From NCBI RefSeq assembly GCF_014635825.1, contig NZ_BMDO01000004.1, positions 1 to 64,000 on the forward strand: DNA of 64,000 nucleotides, given 5' to 3'. This document shows, piece after piece, positions 1 to 7,473 of this stretch. Each line of letters starts with the position of its first letter. Position 1 is the stretch's first letter. The notes beneath the pieces were generated by a model. That model was not told the DNA's origin. It was given only the letters and a program-made list of their open reading frames with translations, and did no database searches. The position numbers and the translations under genes were made by a program. This DNA comes from Mucilaginibacter galii (lineage in GTDB: Bacteria > Bacteroidota > Bacteroidia > Sphingobacteriales > Sphingobacteriaceae).

Positions 1-110
1 TTCGGGGTGGTCAATTTGGCCCGGAATGCCTGGTCAGTTTGCCCCGGAATGGGGTGGTCAATTTGACGCGGAATCAATGGTCACATTCCGCCGGAATCAG
101 GTGGTCAATA
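1..110. mobile_element. IS21-like element end (multiple terminal repeats), element lies to the left
   Basis: Five imperfect copies of a unit beginning TGGTCA lie at 8, 31, 55, 78 and 102, a 23/24-bp period, and four carry CGGAAT exactly 14 bases after the TGGTCA start (22, 45, 69, 92). Arrays of this kind are characteristic of the ends of IS21-family elements in Bacteroidota, where several transposase-binding repeats sit inside each terminus. The istA/istB genes would be outside the window. The last unit reaches the stop codon of the neighbouring recombinase, so the element probably landed at that gene's 3' end. The array is seen; the family assignment is from memory of IS21 ends and not proven. 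Confidence 0.55.
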
Positions 111-1337
111 TCAGCGGTATATCCAAGTTTGCAGCTTTTTTCTTAAAGCCCCCATGTCCTCACCGACTTTAATATCCAATATCCGTGCATAATGTTGCGT
201 TGTTTTAATATTTGTATGCCCCAGCATTTTAGATACGCTTTCAATGGGTACGCCATTCAATAAAGTAACTGTGGTAGCGAAAGTATGTCTTGCAATGTGA
301 AAGGTTAGATCTTTGGTGATTCCACACAAATCAGCGATCTCTTTCAGATAAGCGTTCATTTTTTGATTAGTCAAAATAGGGAGCAGCCTGTCTTCTAATT
401 CACGTTGCGGATGATCACGGTACTTTTCGATAACACTTAGTGCATATGGCAAAAGCGGAATACGCGATGGGGTATCGGTTTTTTGACGGCTTGTAAATAT
501 CCACTGTTCACCATCATGGCCTGAGACAATTTCCGAGCGTCTGAGTTTTTGAACATCAACGTAAGCTAATCCGGTGTAGCAGCTAAACAAAAAGATATCT
601 CTTACAAGATCTAACCGTGCGCTAACGAAAGTTTTCTTAGCCATAACCTCCAATTCTTCCCTCGAAAGGAATGGGCGATCGACTTTTTTTATTCTTATCT
701 TAAAATTAAGAAAAGGATTTATGGTTATCCAGCCGCTAGCAATGCAAATGCGAACGATCTTTCCAAAGTTCTTGATGTACTTTAATGCCGAATTGTTGTT
801 GCACTTACGTACTGAACGAAGATAGAACTCAAATTCACTTAAAAACCGGTGGTCAATTTGTTTGACTCGGATATCGTTTATCTTATATTTCCATTGCATG
901 AAGTCTACCACGTGCCTGAGCGTAGTTTCATATCTGGTAACTGTGGCCGGCGCAAATTCCTGATTAATCAATGCCGCAACCTTGCGGTTATGTTCCCGAA
1001 ATACGTCAACCAGCATAATTGGTTTTTCTGCTTTTCCCTAGAAACGATTTTTGATTTTTTCAGCAGTGAGTTCTTCCCCACAATCTTTTAAATAACGGAT
1101 GGTGTCGTTGACCTTTAACTCCACCGCATTTAGCGCAGAGTTTAATTTAGTGACAACCTCCGATTTTCCCCTGGCTCTTTCTTCACTTGGGTCCCAGAGC
1201 TTTGGCTGAATTTTTTCACCCGTTGCCAATTCAGTCCGTTTACCATCGCAGGTGATCCGGACATAAACCGGAATCTTTTCTTGAATTACATTCGTTCTCT
1301 TTTTTAAGTAAAAGAGAACAGCTACATTGTTTGTCAT
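111..1337 (-). pseudogene. Tyrosine recombinase (integrase), broken by one in-frame amber codon
   Basis: One reading frame of 409 codons encodes a complete Bacteroidota-type tyrosine recombinase: an N-terminal arm-binding domain (VYVRITCDGKRTELATG), a SAM-like core-binding domain starting around MLVDVFREHNRKVAAL, and a catalytic domain with HIARH, LGH and the terminal tyrosine in TTQHYARI. The frame is interrupted only by a TAG at 1038-1040; seven sense codons later comes the ATG at 1014-1016. The catalytic half (111-1016) could still be translated by reinitiation, but without the arm-binding domain. The first catalytic arginine is not visible (YTGLAYVDV), as in some relatives of this family. 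The gene sits beside the tmRNA 3' end, a common integration target, and is bounded on the other side by an IS21-like end, so this looks like the remains of an integrative element. Confidence 0.85.
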
Positions 1338-1530
1338 AAAAAAGCTGTTAAAAAGTTAAACAAATTTACCTTTACAGCATAACCCAAACAAGATGTTTAC
1401 TCTATAAATATCTTGATTATCAAATAGTTATAACAAACCCGGTGAGCACCACTCAGCAAAACTGCTGCTAACCTAAATGCTCACTAAAATGGGCATTCAA
1501 CGGTCACTAAACGGCACCAAACTAAAACAA

Positions 1531-1563
1531 AAAACCCCTCATACGTTGCGTATGAGGGGTTTT
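1531..1563 (-). terminator. Intrinsic terminator after tmRNA
   Basis: A perfect 15-bp inverted repeat (AAAACCCCTCATACG and its complement) with a 3-base loop, A-rich on one side and T-rich on the other, 24 bases past the tmRNA 3' end. It can work in both directions and also insulates the recombinase pseudogene. Confidence 0.85.
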
Positions 1564-1586
1564 AGTGCTTATTGATACTGTGGTTG

Positions 1587-1951
1587 TGGAGCCGGAGGGA
1601 TTCGAACCCTCGTCCAAACATGGTATAAGGTAAGCTTTCTACATGCTTAGCTCTGTTAAATTGTTAGGAAGGGGAAGGTCAGTAGCTCACCTATACCTTC
1701 TTCCTTAGGTGCTTTATCTTACCTGCTTATCACACCGCTAAGCTGGCCAGTTTCATCTTTCGATGCCCCATATACCGATCCGATGAACGGAAAACCGGCG
1801 GGACAAAAGCTATGCTAATTCTAAATTAGGCAGCTAAGGCGTAGTTGTTTTCGCCATTTGAAAGTTTGAGCGTTCAGATTATAGCGCTAATTCACCCAAC
1901 GCGCTGCATGCTTACTTACTTATCTCCATCCTGTCAATTCCGGTCGACCCC
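1587..1951 (-). ncRNA. ssrA: Transfer-messenger RNA (tmRNA)
   Basis: tmRNA rescues stalled ribosomes by acting first as an alanyl-tRNA and then as a short message for a degradation tag. The 5' GGGGTCG (1951-1945) pairs with the 3' CGGCTCC (1594-1588) to make the acceptor stem, with A at 1587 as discriminator. The T arm GGTTCGAATCC is visible near 1600. The tag frame on the minus strand runs GGC GAA AAC AAC TAC GCC TTA GCT GCC TAA (1855-1826), giving GENNYALAA, the tag known in several Bacteroidota. The CCA end is not encoded (A is followed by CAA), so it must be added after transcription. A promoter box lies 47 bases upstream and a terminator follows. Confidence 0.95.
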
Positions 1952-1997
1952 ATGTTAATAAAGGTAATCTTAAATTGCAGTAGCAGTCAAGTAGCTG

Positions 1998-2005
1998 CAA
2001 ATGTA
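1998..2005 (-). promoter_or_regulatory. -7 box of the tmRNA promoter (TACATTTG)
   Basis: TACATTTG on the minus strand matches the Bacteroidota housekeeping -7 consensus TAnnTTTG exactly. It predicts a start near 1991 and a leader of about 40 bases to be removed to give the mature 5' end at 1951. A TTTG lies further upstream as a possible -33 element. Confidence 0.7.
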
Positions 2006-2151
2006 CAAAATTTGAGCCAAATTGTAATAGTTGAGCAAGCTTTACCCTAGTCTCAATGGAAAACGCAGCGTCGATCGACAGCAAAAGAACCACTAAAAAT
2101 TGTTAATGGCTTTTTTTATAATGAATTAGCTGCCGTTAATTAATTGCTTTT

Positions 2152-2378
2152 TTACTGAGGTATTAACGTATTTGCCTTGTCAATTAAAATCTGTTTGGTT
2201 AATTTAAGCATGGCTTCTAAGTTTTAGCCCACGAATTTTGTGACAAATACTGATCTACTTCGATTAGCCATGCCTGTTTGGCAGTGGTTTTAAGGGTAAG
2301 CTATTTTTCTGCTGCCGCTATAAAGTCTTCGGTCGTATTGCCAATAGGTACTAAATCTGGAAGTTTTATAGGGCCCAT
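2152..2378 (-). pseudogene. Decayed 3' end of a glycosyltransferase-like gene
   Basis: Three short minus-strand pieces read like one protein tail: MGPIKLPDLVPIGNTTEDFI... from 2378 to a TAG at 2301; then in the same frame up to WLIEVDQYLSQNSWAKT with a stop at 2217; then, after a frame change, LEAMLKLTKQILIDKAN ending at 2152. The pattern of a short helix, WLxEVDxYLxxNSWxKT and a following hydrophobic helix resembles the C-terminus of GT4-type glycosyltransferases found beside cell-surface polysaccharide genes. It carries two stops and one frameshift and has no upstream domain, so it cannot be functional. The family guess comes from memory of such tails only. The remaining 1952-2591 sequence shows nothing else beyond the tmRNA promoter. 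Confidence 0.35.
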
Positions 2379-2591
2379 CCTTAACTATCCTGTTACAGTA
2401 CTTGTTTATTGATGGTTAGGTGATGATTTTATTACTTTAGCCACTCAATTATAAACTAACATACAATATGCTTATTCTAAATTAAGCGATTTGTGTGTTA
2501 AGCTAAATACTATGTACGATACTCAAAACGGTAACCCATGCTTAAAGCGGGGGTAGAACGTGAATTACTGAATAAATTTAAACGTGTAACT

Positions 2592-3332
2592 ATGATGAAA
2601 AATAAATGGTTTTTCTTGTTGATAGGCGTACTCATGGTAAGCCTGACCTTACCTCAACAACGGAAAATAAGAGTGTACATGGTGGGCGATTCTACCATGG
2701 CCAATAAGGCGGCTAATAAGTTTCCGGAAACCGGCTGGGGGCAAGTGTTTAACGAGTACTTTAATAGCAGCGTCACTATCTTTAACCACGCCCAAAATGG
2801 GAGGAGTACCAAAAGCTTCATTAACGAAAAACGCTGGCAGGTTGTGCTCGACAGTTTAAAACAAGGCGATTATGTGTTTATTGAATTTGGCCATAATGAT
2901 GAAAAGGTAGAGAAACCGGCCGTGGGGACAACACTCGATGAATTTCGTACTAATCTCATCAAATATGTAAGCGAAGCTCGTGCTAAAAAAGCCATTCCAG
3001 TACTATTAACGCCGGTAGAACGCCGTAGCTTTAAAGATGGACAACTGGCCGACTCGCATGGCAAATACCCGGATGTAATTAGAGAGGTAGCTAAAGAATA
3101 CAAGGTTCCGTTTATTGATATGCAACTTAAAAGCCGTGCTACATTGGTGAGTGTAGGTGAAGGACCATCGGCCAAACTTTTTTTACAAGGCGATTCGGGC
3201 GTGTTGGCTAACTACCCAAAAGGTGTAAAAGACAATACTCACTTTAATCAGGATGGAGCTAAAACAATGGCCGGGTTGGCGGCACAAGGTGTTAAAGAGC
3301 TTAATTTACCTTTGGCTAAATATTTAAAATAA
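2592..3332 (+). CDS. Secreted SGNH-hydrolase esterase (rhamnogalacturonan acetylesterase type)
   Basis: A 246-residue SGNH/GDSL hydrolase likely to remove acetyl groups from pectic or other plant polysaccharides in the periplasm or outside the cell. Block I is VGDSTMA with Ser34 as nucleophile, block II has the NG pair at 69-70, block III is GHND at 100-103, and block V gives D214 and H217 in DNTHF. The length and the GDST start of block I fit the CE12 acetylesterase group. The start chosen (2592) gives a clean signal peptide, MMKNKWFFLLIGVLMVS; an in-frame ATG at 2538 would add 18 charged residues before it. It stands alone, downstream of the decayed region. The family is firm; the substrate is inferred. 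Confidence 0.85.
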   Translation: MMKNKWFFLLIGVLMVSLTLPQQRKIRVYMVGDSTMANKAANKFPETGWGQVFNEYFNSSVTIFNHAQNGRSTKSFINEKRWQVVLDSLKQGDYVFIEFGHNDEKVEKPAVGTTLDEFRTNLIKYVSEARAKKAIPVLLTPVERRSFKDGQLADSHGKYPDVIREVAKEYKVPFIDMQLKSRATLVSVGEGPSAKLFLQGDSGVLANYPKGVKDNTHFNQDGAKTMAGLAAQGVKELNLPLAKYLK

Positions 3333-3347
3333 ATTTTTATTCTCATC

Positions 3348-3950
3348 CTAAATCATAGTGCGAAAAGTTAAGTTTACCCTTGGTAACTTAACTTTTGTGC
3401 TTTTTGGGAGGGCGTGTAACCAGTAGGTTTGGGTAGTGCCTCGCATGATTAATAAACTGCCGCTTTCTAAAATTATAGAAGTAGCCTGCTTGGTTTGCTT
3501 ACGCTTTAAAGCAAATTTGCGTGCTGCCCCAAAGCTTAACGAGGCAATGGTGGTATCTTTCCCTAAAGACTTTTCATCGTCGCTGTGCCAGGCCATACCT
3601 TCGCTACCGTCGTGGTATAAGTTTAGCAGGCACGAGTTATACGCAGTACTGGTGTGTTTTTCAACCAAGGCTTTCAGCGTTAACAATTCTTTGGTCCATG
3701 GTAGTGCTTGCCGGCTAATATTGGAGTAGCTGTAAGCATAATTACCATCGCCGTACCAGGCAACCTTGCGTTTGGTAATAATGTGTTTTCCAAAGATAAC
3801 CGCCTCATCGTTTTTCCAGGCAATGTCTTTTAATAATACAGACAGATAGTTGCCGGCTTCATCAGGCGTTAAAATTAATCCATAGTAAACAACCTCACCA
3901 TCATAAGGAAGTATGTTATGCTTAATGTCTGTATTAAAAAGATCCATCAT
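3348..3950 (-). CDS. alkB: AlkB-like 2-oxoglutarate/Fe(II) dioxygenase
   Basis: A 200-residue enzyme of the AlkB family, which oxidises N-alkyl lesions such as 1-methyladenine and 3-methylcytosine in DNA or RNA and so reverses the damage directly. The iron ligands are visible as the HxD pair H122-D124 (in WHSDDE) and H179 (YWLHALPK), and the 2-oxoglutarate/substrate arginines are R191 and R197 in PRVNLTFR. The 110-124 stretch NLYHDGSEGMAWHSD is the usual nucleotide-recognition and active-site segment. It is the last gene of a three-gene operon, 11 bases after the Ada-like Zn protein, whose context supports a role in alkylation damage. No signal peptide; cytoplasmic. It converges on the SGNH gene. 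Confidence 0.93.
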   Translation of the reverse strand: MMDLFNTDIKHNILPYDGEVVYYGLILTPDEAGNYLSVLLKDIAWKNDEAVIFGKHIITKRKVAWYGDGNYAYSYSNISRQALPWTKELLTLKALVEKHTSTAYNSCLLNLYHDGSEGMAWHSDDEKSLGKDTTIASLSFGAARKFALKRKQTKQATSIILESGSLLIMRGTTQTYWLHALPKSTKVKLPRVNLTFRTMI

Positions 3951-3961
3951 GTTGATATTGA

Positions 3962-4231
3962 TTATGGGCGATTAATTGCTGCTTTCCAAGTTTTGTATTT
4001 TTGTGGCAGGCAATGGCCACATGGGCGGAACCCGGCGGTTAAAGCTTCTTCTTCGTTGTTGAAAAATACGCGATGTTGCTGTTTCATTCGTTTGCCAGCT
4101 GCGCAACTGAGCATCCCGTATATGCGGCCTTTATAATAACCGGCTAAAGTGATTTCTTCTGCTTGAATAAGGTTAAATAGGCGTCGCTGCTGTGCAAATG
4201 GGGTTTCACCAAGACTTGTATGAAAAAGCAT
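3962..4231 (-). CDS. Ada-like metal-binding domain protein
   Basis: A stand-alone 89-residue protein matching the zinc-binding methylphosphotriester domain of Ada. The cysteines seen are C43 (GMLSC) and C71/C74 (FRPCGHC). In E. coli Ada the zinc site has four cysteines, the first (Cys38) being the methyl acceptor; the aligned position here is glycine in IYGMLSC. The protein may therefore bind metal with three cysteines plus another ligand but should not be a phosphotriester methyl acceptor. It starts 2 bases after the stop of the AraC-Ogt gene, so the two halves of a classical Ada are encoded by separate cistrons in reversed order. The alignment to Ada is by eye. Confidence 0.8.
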   Translation of the reverse strand: MLFHTSLGETPFAQQRRLFNLIQAEEITLAGYYKGRIYGMLSCAAGKRMKQQHRVFFNNEEEALTAGFRPCGHCLPQKYKTWKAAINRP

Positions 4232-4233
4232 GG

Positions 4234-5088
4234 TTAAAGTGCTTCCGCCAAGGCCTTCGAGGCTTCCCAGCCTATCATCGCGTTCTTTCGCAAACTTCCC
4301 CAGTGGTACTGCCCAATTTCGCCCGTTGAACGAATAACGCGGTGGCAGGGGATAAGGAAAGCAACCGGGTTATCGCCCACGGCAGTACCCACTGCGCGGC
4401 AGGCATTAGGGTTATTTAGGCTGCCCGCAAGGCGTCCATAAGTTGTAAGTCCTCCCATCGGTACTTTAAGTAGCGTTTCCCAAACTTTTAATTGAAAGGC
4501 TGTGCCTTTTAAATGAAGTTTAATTTCGTTAAGCCTGCTCCAGTCCTGGGTGAAAATATATAAGGCATCTTGTTGCAACTGATCCGTTAGGTGCTGATAG
4601 GTAGCATTGGGGAAACGGCTTTGCAGTTTTCCCAGCGCTATTTCTTCGCTATCATCGGCAAAAGCCATATAGCAAACACCTTTATATGTTGAGGCTACCA
4701 GTAAAGTGCCGAAAGGTGTTTGAACAAAGTTGTAGTTGATCTGCAATTGTTCGCCGCCGTTTTTATACTCACCCGGTGTCATGCCCTCAATTTTTATAAA
4801 AAGGTCGTGCAGGCGGCCGGTACCCGAAAGCCCGGTTTCCATAGCGGTATCAAATAAGGTGACTTGCTTATCCTTTAAAATAGATTTTGCATGTTCAATG
4901 CTTAAATACTGCAAAAATTGCTTTGGTGTAACACCGGCCCAATCTTTAAACATCCGCTGAAAGTGAAACGGACTAACGTTTACGTGTGCAGCCGCTTCTT
5001 CCAAACCGGGCTGACGTTTGTAATTGAGCTTTAAAAACTCAATGGCATCGGCTACCCTTCTATAATCTAACTCGTATTGCGTTTCCAT
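4234..5088 (-). CDS. AraC-type regulator fused to O6-methylguanine-DNA methyltransferase (Ada C-terminal type)
   Basis: A 284-residue two-domain protein. Residues ~5-110 are an AraC helix-turn-helix pair (VSPFHFQRMFKDWAGVTPK). Residues ~120-284 are a methyltransferase that takes the alkyl group from O6-alkylguanine onto Cys248 in the IPCHRV motif. It lacks the N-terminal zinc domain of full Ada, which is encoded separately just downstream. It is the first gene of the operon with the Zn protein and AlkB, and probably activates it. The start at 5088 (METQYE) is preferred to the ATG at 5109 because the latter lies inside the predicted -7 box at 5107-5114. Family very sure; self-regulation inferred from AraC-Ada relatives. 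Confidence 0.9.
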   Translation of the reverse strand: METQYELDYRRVADAIEFLKLNYKRQPGLEEAAAHVNVSPFHFQRMFKDWAGVTPKQFLQYLSIEHAKSILKDKQVTLFDTAMETGLSGTGRLHDLFIKIEGMTPGEYKNGGEQLQINYNFVQTPFGTLLVASTYKGVCYMAFADDSEEIALGKLQSRFPNATYQHLTDQLQQDALYIFTQDWSRLNEIKLHLKGTAFQLKVWETLLKVPMGGLTTYGRLAGSLNNPNACRAVGTAVGDNPVAFLIPCHRVIRSTGEIGQYHWGSLRKNAMIGWEASKALAEAL

Positions 5089-5106
5089 CGCTTTGGTTTT
5101 GATACA

Positions 5107-5114
5107 CAAAAGTA
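5107..5114 (-). promoter_or_regulatory. -7 box of the alkylation-repair operon (TACTTTTG)
   Basis: TACTTTTG on the minus strand fits TAnnTTTG exactly and predicts a start near 5100, 12 bases before the ATG at 5088. It rules out the upstream ATG at 5109 as the normal start. Confidence 0.6.
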
Positions 5115-5234
5115 CCGGGCTAAGATAAGTTATGAAACCCGAATCTTGCGATGTTACTTAAGTAAGCGTTCGTGATAATGATTTAAAACTGATAAACACC
5201 TGTCAAAATATGATTAACATTGTGCTCAAAATCA

Positions 5235-5260
5235 AACTCCCCTTTAGGGGGGATAGGGGA
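5235..5260. repeat. Partial GC-rich palindrome (CCCCTTTAGGGGGGATAGGGG type)
   Basis: A short C-run/G-run palindrome directly before the riboflavin synthase gene, of the same character as the paired elements at 9403-9483 and 36529-36637 but only a half-length remnant. Confidence 0.4.
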
Positions 5261-5265
5261 CTTAT

Positions 5266-5850
5266 ATGTTTACCGGAATTATAGAAACTTTAGGCAAGGT
5301 AGCCGAATTAAAACAAGAACAGGGAAACCTGCATATAACCGTTGAATCTGATATTTCAGCCGAGCTGAAGATAGATCAATCAGTAGCTCATAACGGCGTT
5401 TGCTTAACCGTGGTTGGCCTCAATAATAATCAGCACACCGTTACCGCTATTGAAGAAACGCTGAATAAAACCAGCGTAGGGCACTTAAAAGTTGGCGACC
5501 TGGTAAACCTGGAGCGTTGCATGCAAATGAATGCCCGCTTAGATGGTCACATTGTACAAGGCCACGTAGACCAAACCGCCACCTGTACCGCATACAAGGA
5601 GCTTGACGGCAGCTGGGAGTATACCTTTACTTACGATGCTACCAAAGGTAATGTAACGGTCGAAAAAGGGTCGATCTGTATCAACGGCATTAGCTTAACT
5701 GTAGTCAATTCTACCGACAACGGCTTTTCGGTAGCTATAATCCCTTACACTTACGAGCACACCAACTTGCAGCATGTGCGCGAAGGTTCTGTAGTAAACC
5801 TGGAATTTGATATTATTGGTAAGTATGTTGCCCGTTTAATGCAACGCTAA
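5266..5850 (+). CDS. ribE: Riboflavin synthase (alpha chain)
   Basis: Catalyses the last step of riboflavin synthesis, the dismutation of two 6,7-dimethyl-8-ribityllumazine molecules. The 194-residue length and the tandem lumazine-binding repeats (about 1-90 and 97-185, each starting with a G-x-I/V turn: MFTGIIE and LDGHIVQGHVDQ) are diagnostic. The rest of the rib pathway is not nearby, and no FMN riboswitch can be found in the ~175 bases upstream. The 3' end overlaps the convergent TPR gene by 4 bases. Confidence 0.95.
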   Translation: MFTGIIETLGKVAELKQEQGNLHITVESDISAELKIDQSVAHNGVCLTVVGLNNNQHTVTAIEETLNKTSVGHLKVGDLVNLERCMQMNARLDGHIVQGHVDQTATCTAYKELDGSWEYTFTYDATKGNVTVEKGSICINGISLTVVNSTDNGFSVAIIPYTYEHTNLQHVREGSVVNLEFDIIGKYVARLMQR

Positions 5851-7007
5851 TGCTGCTTGTTGGTTAAAATTTCAACGCGGCTTTTGGTATAATTTACCAG
5901 GGCTTGCTGACTAACCGGCGGATTAGTTGAAAGGTACTTTTTAAAGTACTTTACTGCTTGTGCTTTGTTTTTCAGCTTTTCATCGTACAGTATTGCTAAT
6001 GAGTATAGTATCATAGGGCTTTCATCAAACTGTAAGCCTTTTTGATAAGCAATTAACGCCTTTTTTGTCAGATTTACTTGTTGATAGCTGCGCGCCATTT
6101 CGCCATAATAGGTAGCAATAGATGGCGATAAACCCTCTTTGATAGCCAGCTCAAAATAACTGACTGCCTTATCATATTTCTTGAGGTTTTCGTAGCACAT
6201 GCCCATATAGTAATAAGACGATTCGGTTTGCTCTATTCTGCGTAAATTGGCCAACACCTCAAGGCAGCAGACGTAGTTTTTTAATCCATAATATGCTTGC
6301 GCCAGTTTAAACGCAGTAAGGTAGGTACCATCGCCCAATTGCAGTAATTGCAAACCTGTTTTAACCGTTTCGGGCCATTTCTTTTGGCGATGAGTAAGCC
6401 TAAGTAGGCTTTGTAATAGTGTAACATTTTGGGTGTCAGCTTTAACGGCTTTATTCAAGACATTTTCGGCCGGCACAAACTGTTTCTTATCCACATACCA
6501 GTTGCTCAAGTCCGATGCTACGTCGGGGTCTTCGGGGTTTACCCGGTTGCCTCTGGTGAGATAGTTGATGTAGTTGGTTGTATCGCCTGTACGTAGGGCT
6601 ATGTAAGAAAGCTGGGTTAGTACAAAGAAGTTAGCAGTATCTACAGCAATTATGCGCGCATAGTAAGCACCGGCTTTAACCAGATTGCCACGACGCAAGT
6701 TAATGCCTGCCAAGCTATTGAGAACATTAGTCTTGGTGCTGTCAATTGCGAAGAGGCGTTGATAGTAGCCCTCGGCGTCTACAAGTTTGCCCGCCAGTTG
6801 GGAAGTATAAGCCAGATTGCGCAAAGCAATAGGGTCGGTTATAGGTTCTTTATAAATACTTTTAAGGTAAGCTGCCGCTTCAAGATAGCGCTGGGCTTGG
6901 TAAAACTCAAGCAATGTGGCATCATTAGCGGTTTGTGCATTAGAGTTTTTGACACAAGTTGTGCTTAAAAATACGGTGAAAGCAAAGAGTAATATGTAGG
7001 TTTTCAT
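5847..7007 (-). CDS. Exported TPR-repeat protein
   Basis: A 386-residue protein with a signal peptide (MKTYILLFAFTVFLSTTCV; the Cys at about 19 could also make it a lipoprotein) followed by helical repeats over the whole mature chain. Typical TPR units are visible, for example YYYMGMCYENLKKYDKAVSY and AYYGLKNYVCCLEVL. It probably acts as a periplasmic scaffold, but no partner can be named from the context; the neighbours on both sides are convergent or divergent and functionally unrelated. The Bacteroidota contain many such proteins. Confidence 0.8.
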   Translation of the reverse strand: MKTYILLFAFTVFLSTTCVKNSNAQTANDATLLEFYQAQRYLEAAAYLKSIYKEPITDPIALRNLAYTSQLAGKLVDAEGYYQRLFAIDSTKTNVLNSLAGINLRRGNLVKAGAYYARIIAVDTANFFVLTQLSYIALRTGDTTNYINYLTRGNRVNPEDPDVASDLSNWYVDKKQFVPAENVLNKAVKADTQNVTLLQSLLRLTHRQKKWPETVKTGLQLLQLGDGTYLTAFKLAQAYYGLKNYVCCLEVLANLRRIEQTESSYYYMGMCYENLKKYDKAVSYFELAIKEGLSPSIATYYGEMARSYQQVNLTKKALIAYQKGLQFDESPMILYSLAILYDEKLKNKAQAVKYFKKYLSTNPPVSQQALVNYTKSRVEILTNKQH

Positions 7008-7102
7008 AGTCAGTCAATGTTTAACTAAGTTATTAGTTAAATGTATTCATGCAAACTTTTTTTTAAAAAAATACTTGTAAGGGTATATAAAGAAAGAGAC
7101 CT

Positions 7103-7396
7103 ATGGATAAGATCAGAAAATTTGAACTCATGGAAAAGATTGTTCACGAGTTAGAAGACTTGAAGAACAGCCAGCAAGCTATTATACAAAAGATAGGAAA
7201 AATTGAGGTAGACAATATAGACCTTGGCGATAAACGCCTTGAGAAGGACCTGCCAGACATGCACCAGCGTGTGGCCGATAACCTTGACACTATCGCTTCT
7301 ATCCTGGAAGACTTTGCCAACCAAACCAGCGACTATGAAGGCAAGAACAACATTCAAGCCTTAAAAGAGCAGGAAGAAATTGACAACCTTAAATAA
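7103..7396 (+). CDS. Conserved-looking small charged helical protein
   Basis: A 97-residue, very hydrophilic and probably all-helical protein (ELMEKIVHELEDLKNSQQAI, later VADNLDTIASILEDFANQ) with no signal peptide, cysteine or recognised motif. The heptad-like spacing of hydrophobic residues suggests a short coiled coil. A strong terminator follows the stop codon at once, supporting a real monocistronic gene. I do not recognise the family and propose no function. Confidence 0.7.
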   Translation: MDKIRKFELMEKIVHELEDLKNSQQAIIQKIGKIEVDNIDLGDKRLEKDLPDMHQRVADNLDTIASILEDFANQTSDYEGKNNIQALKEQEEIDNLK

Positions 7397-7397
7397 C

Positions 7398-7428
7398 AAA
7401 AAAGCCCTCCAATCGGGGGGCTTTTTTG
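7398..7428 (+). terminator. Intrinsic terminator
   Basis: AAAAAAGCCCTCC, a 4-base loop, then GGGGGGCTTTTTT: a GC-rich stem flanked by A and T runs, starting just after the 97-residue gene and able to serve the convergent Hsp70 gene too. Confidence 0.85.
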
Positions 7429-7473
7429 TTGATATAAATACGTTAAAGTTCTAATAAATTACATTTTATTAGA

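Noticed and set aside
1588..1620. tRNA-like T-arm sequence GGTTCGAATCC taken first for a tRNA gene
   Set aside because: It is the tRNA-like end of tmRNA, shown by pairing with 1945-1951 and by the tag frame.
5115..5265. Search for an FMN riboswitch before riboflavin synthase
   Set aside because: No RFN-element conserved blocks can be seen in the ~150 bases available.
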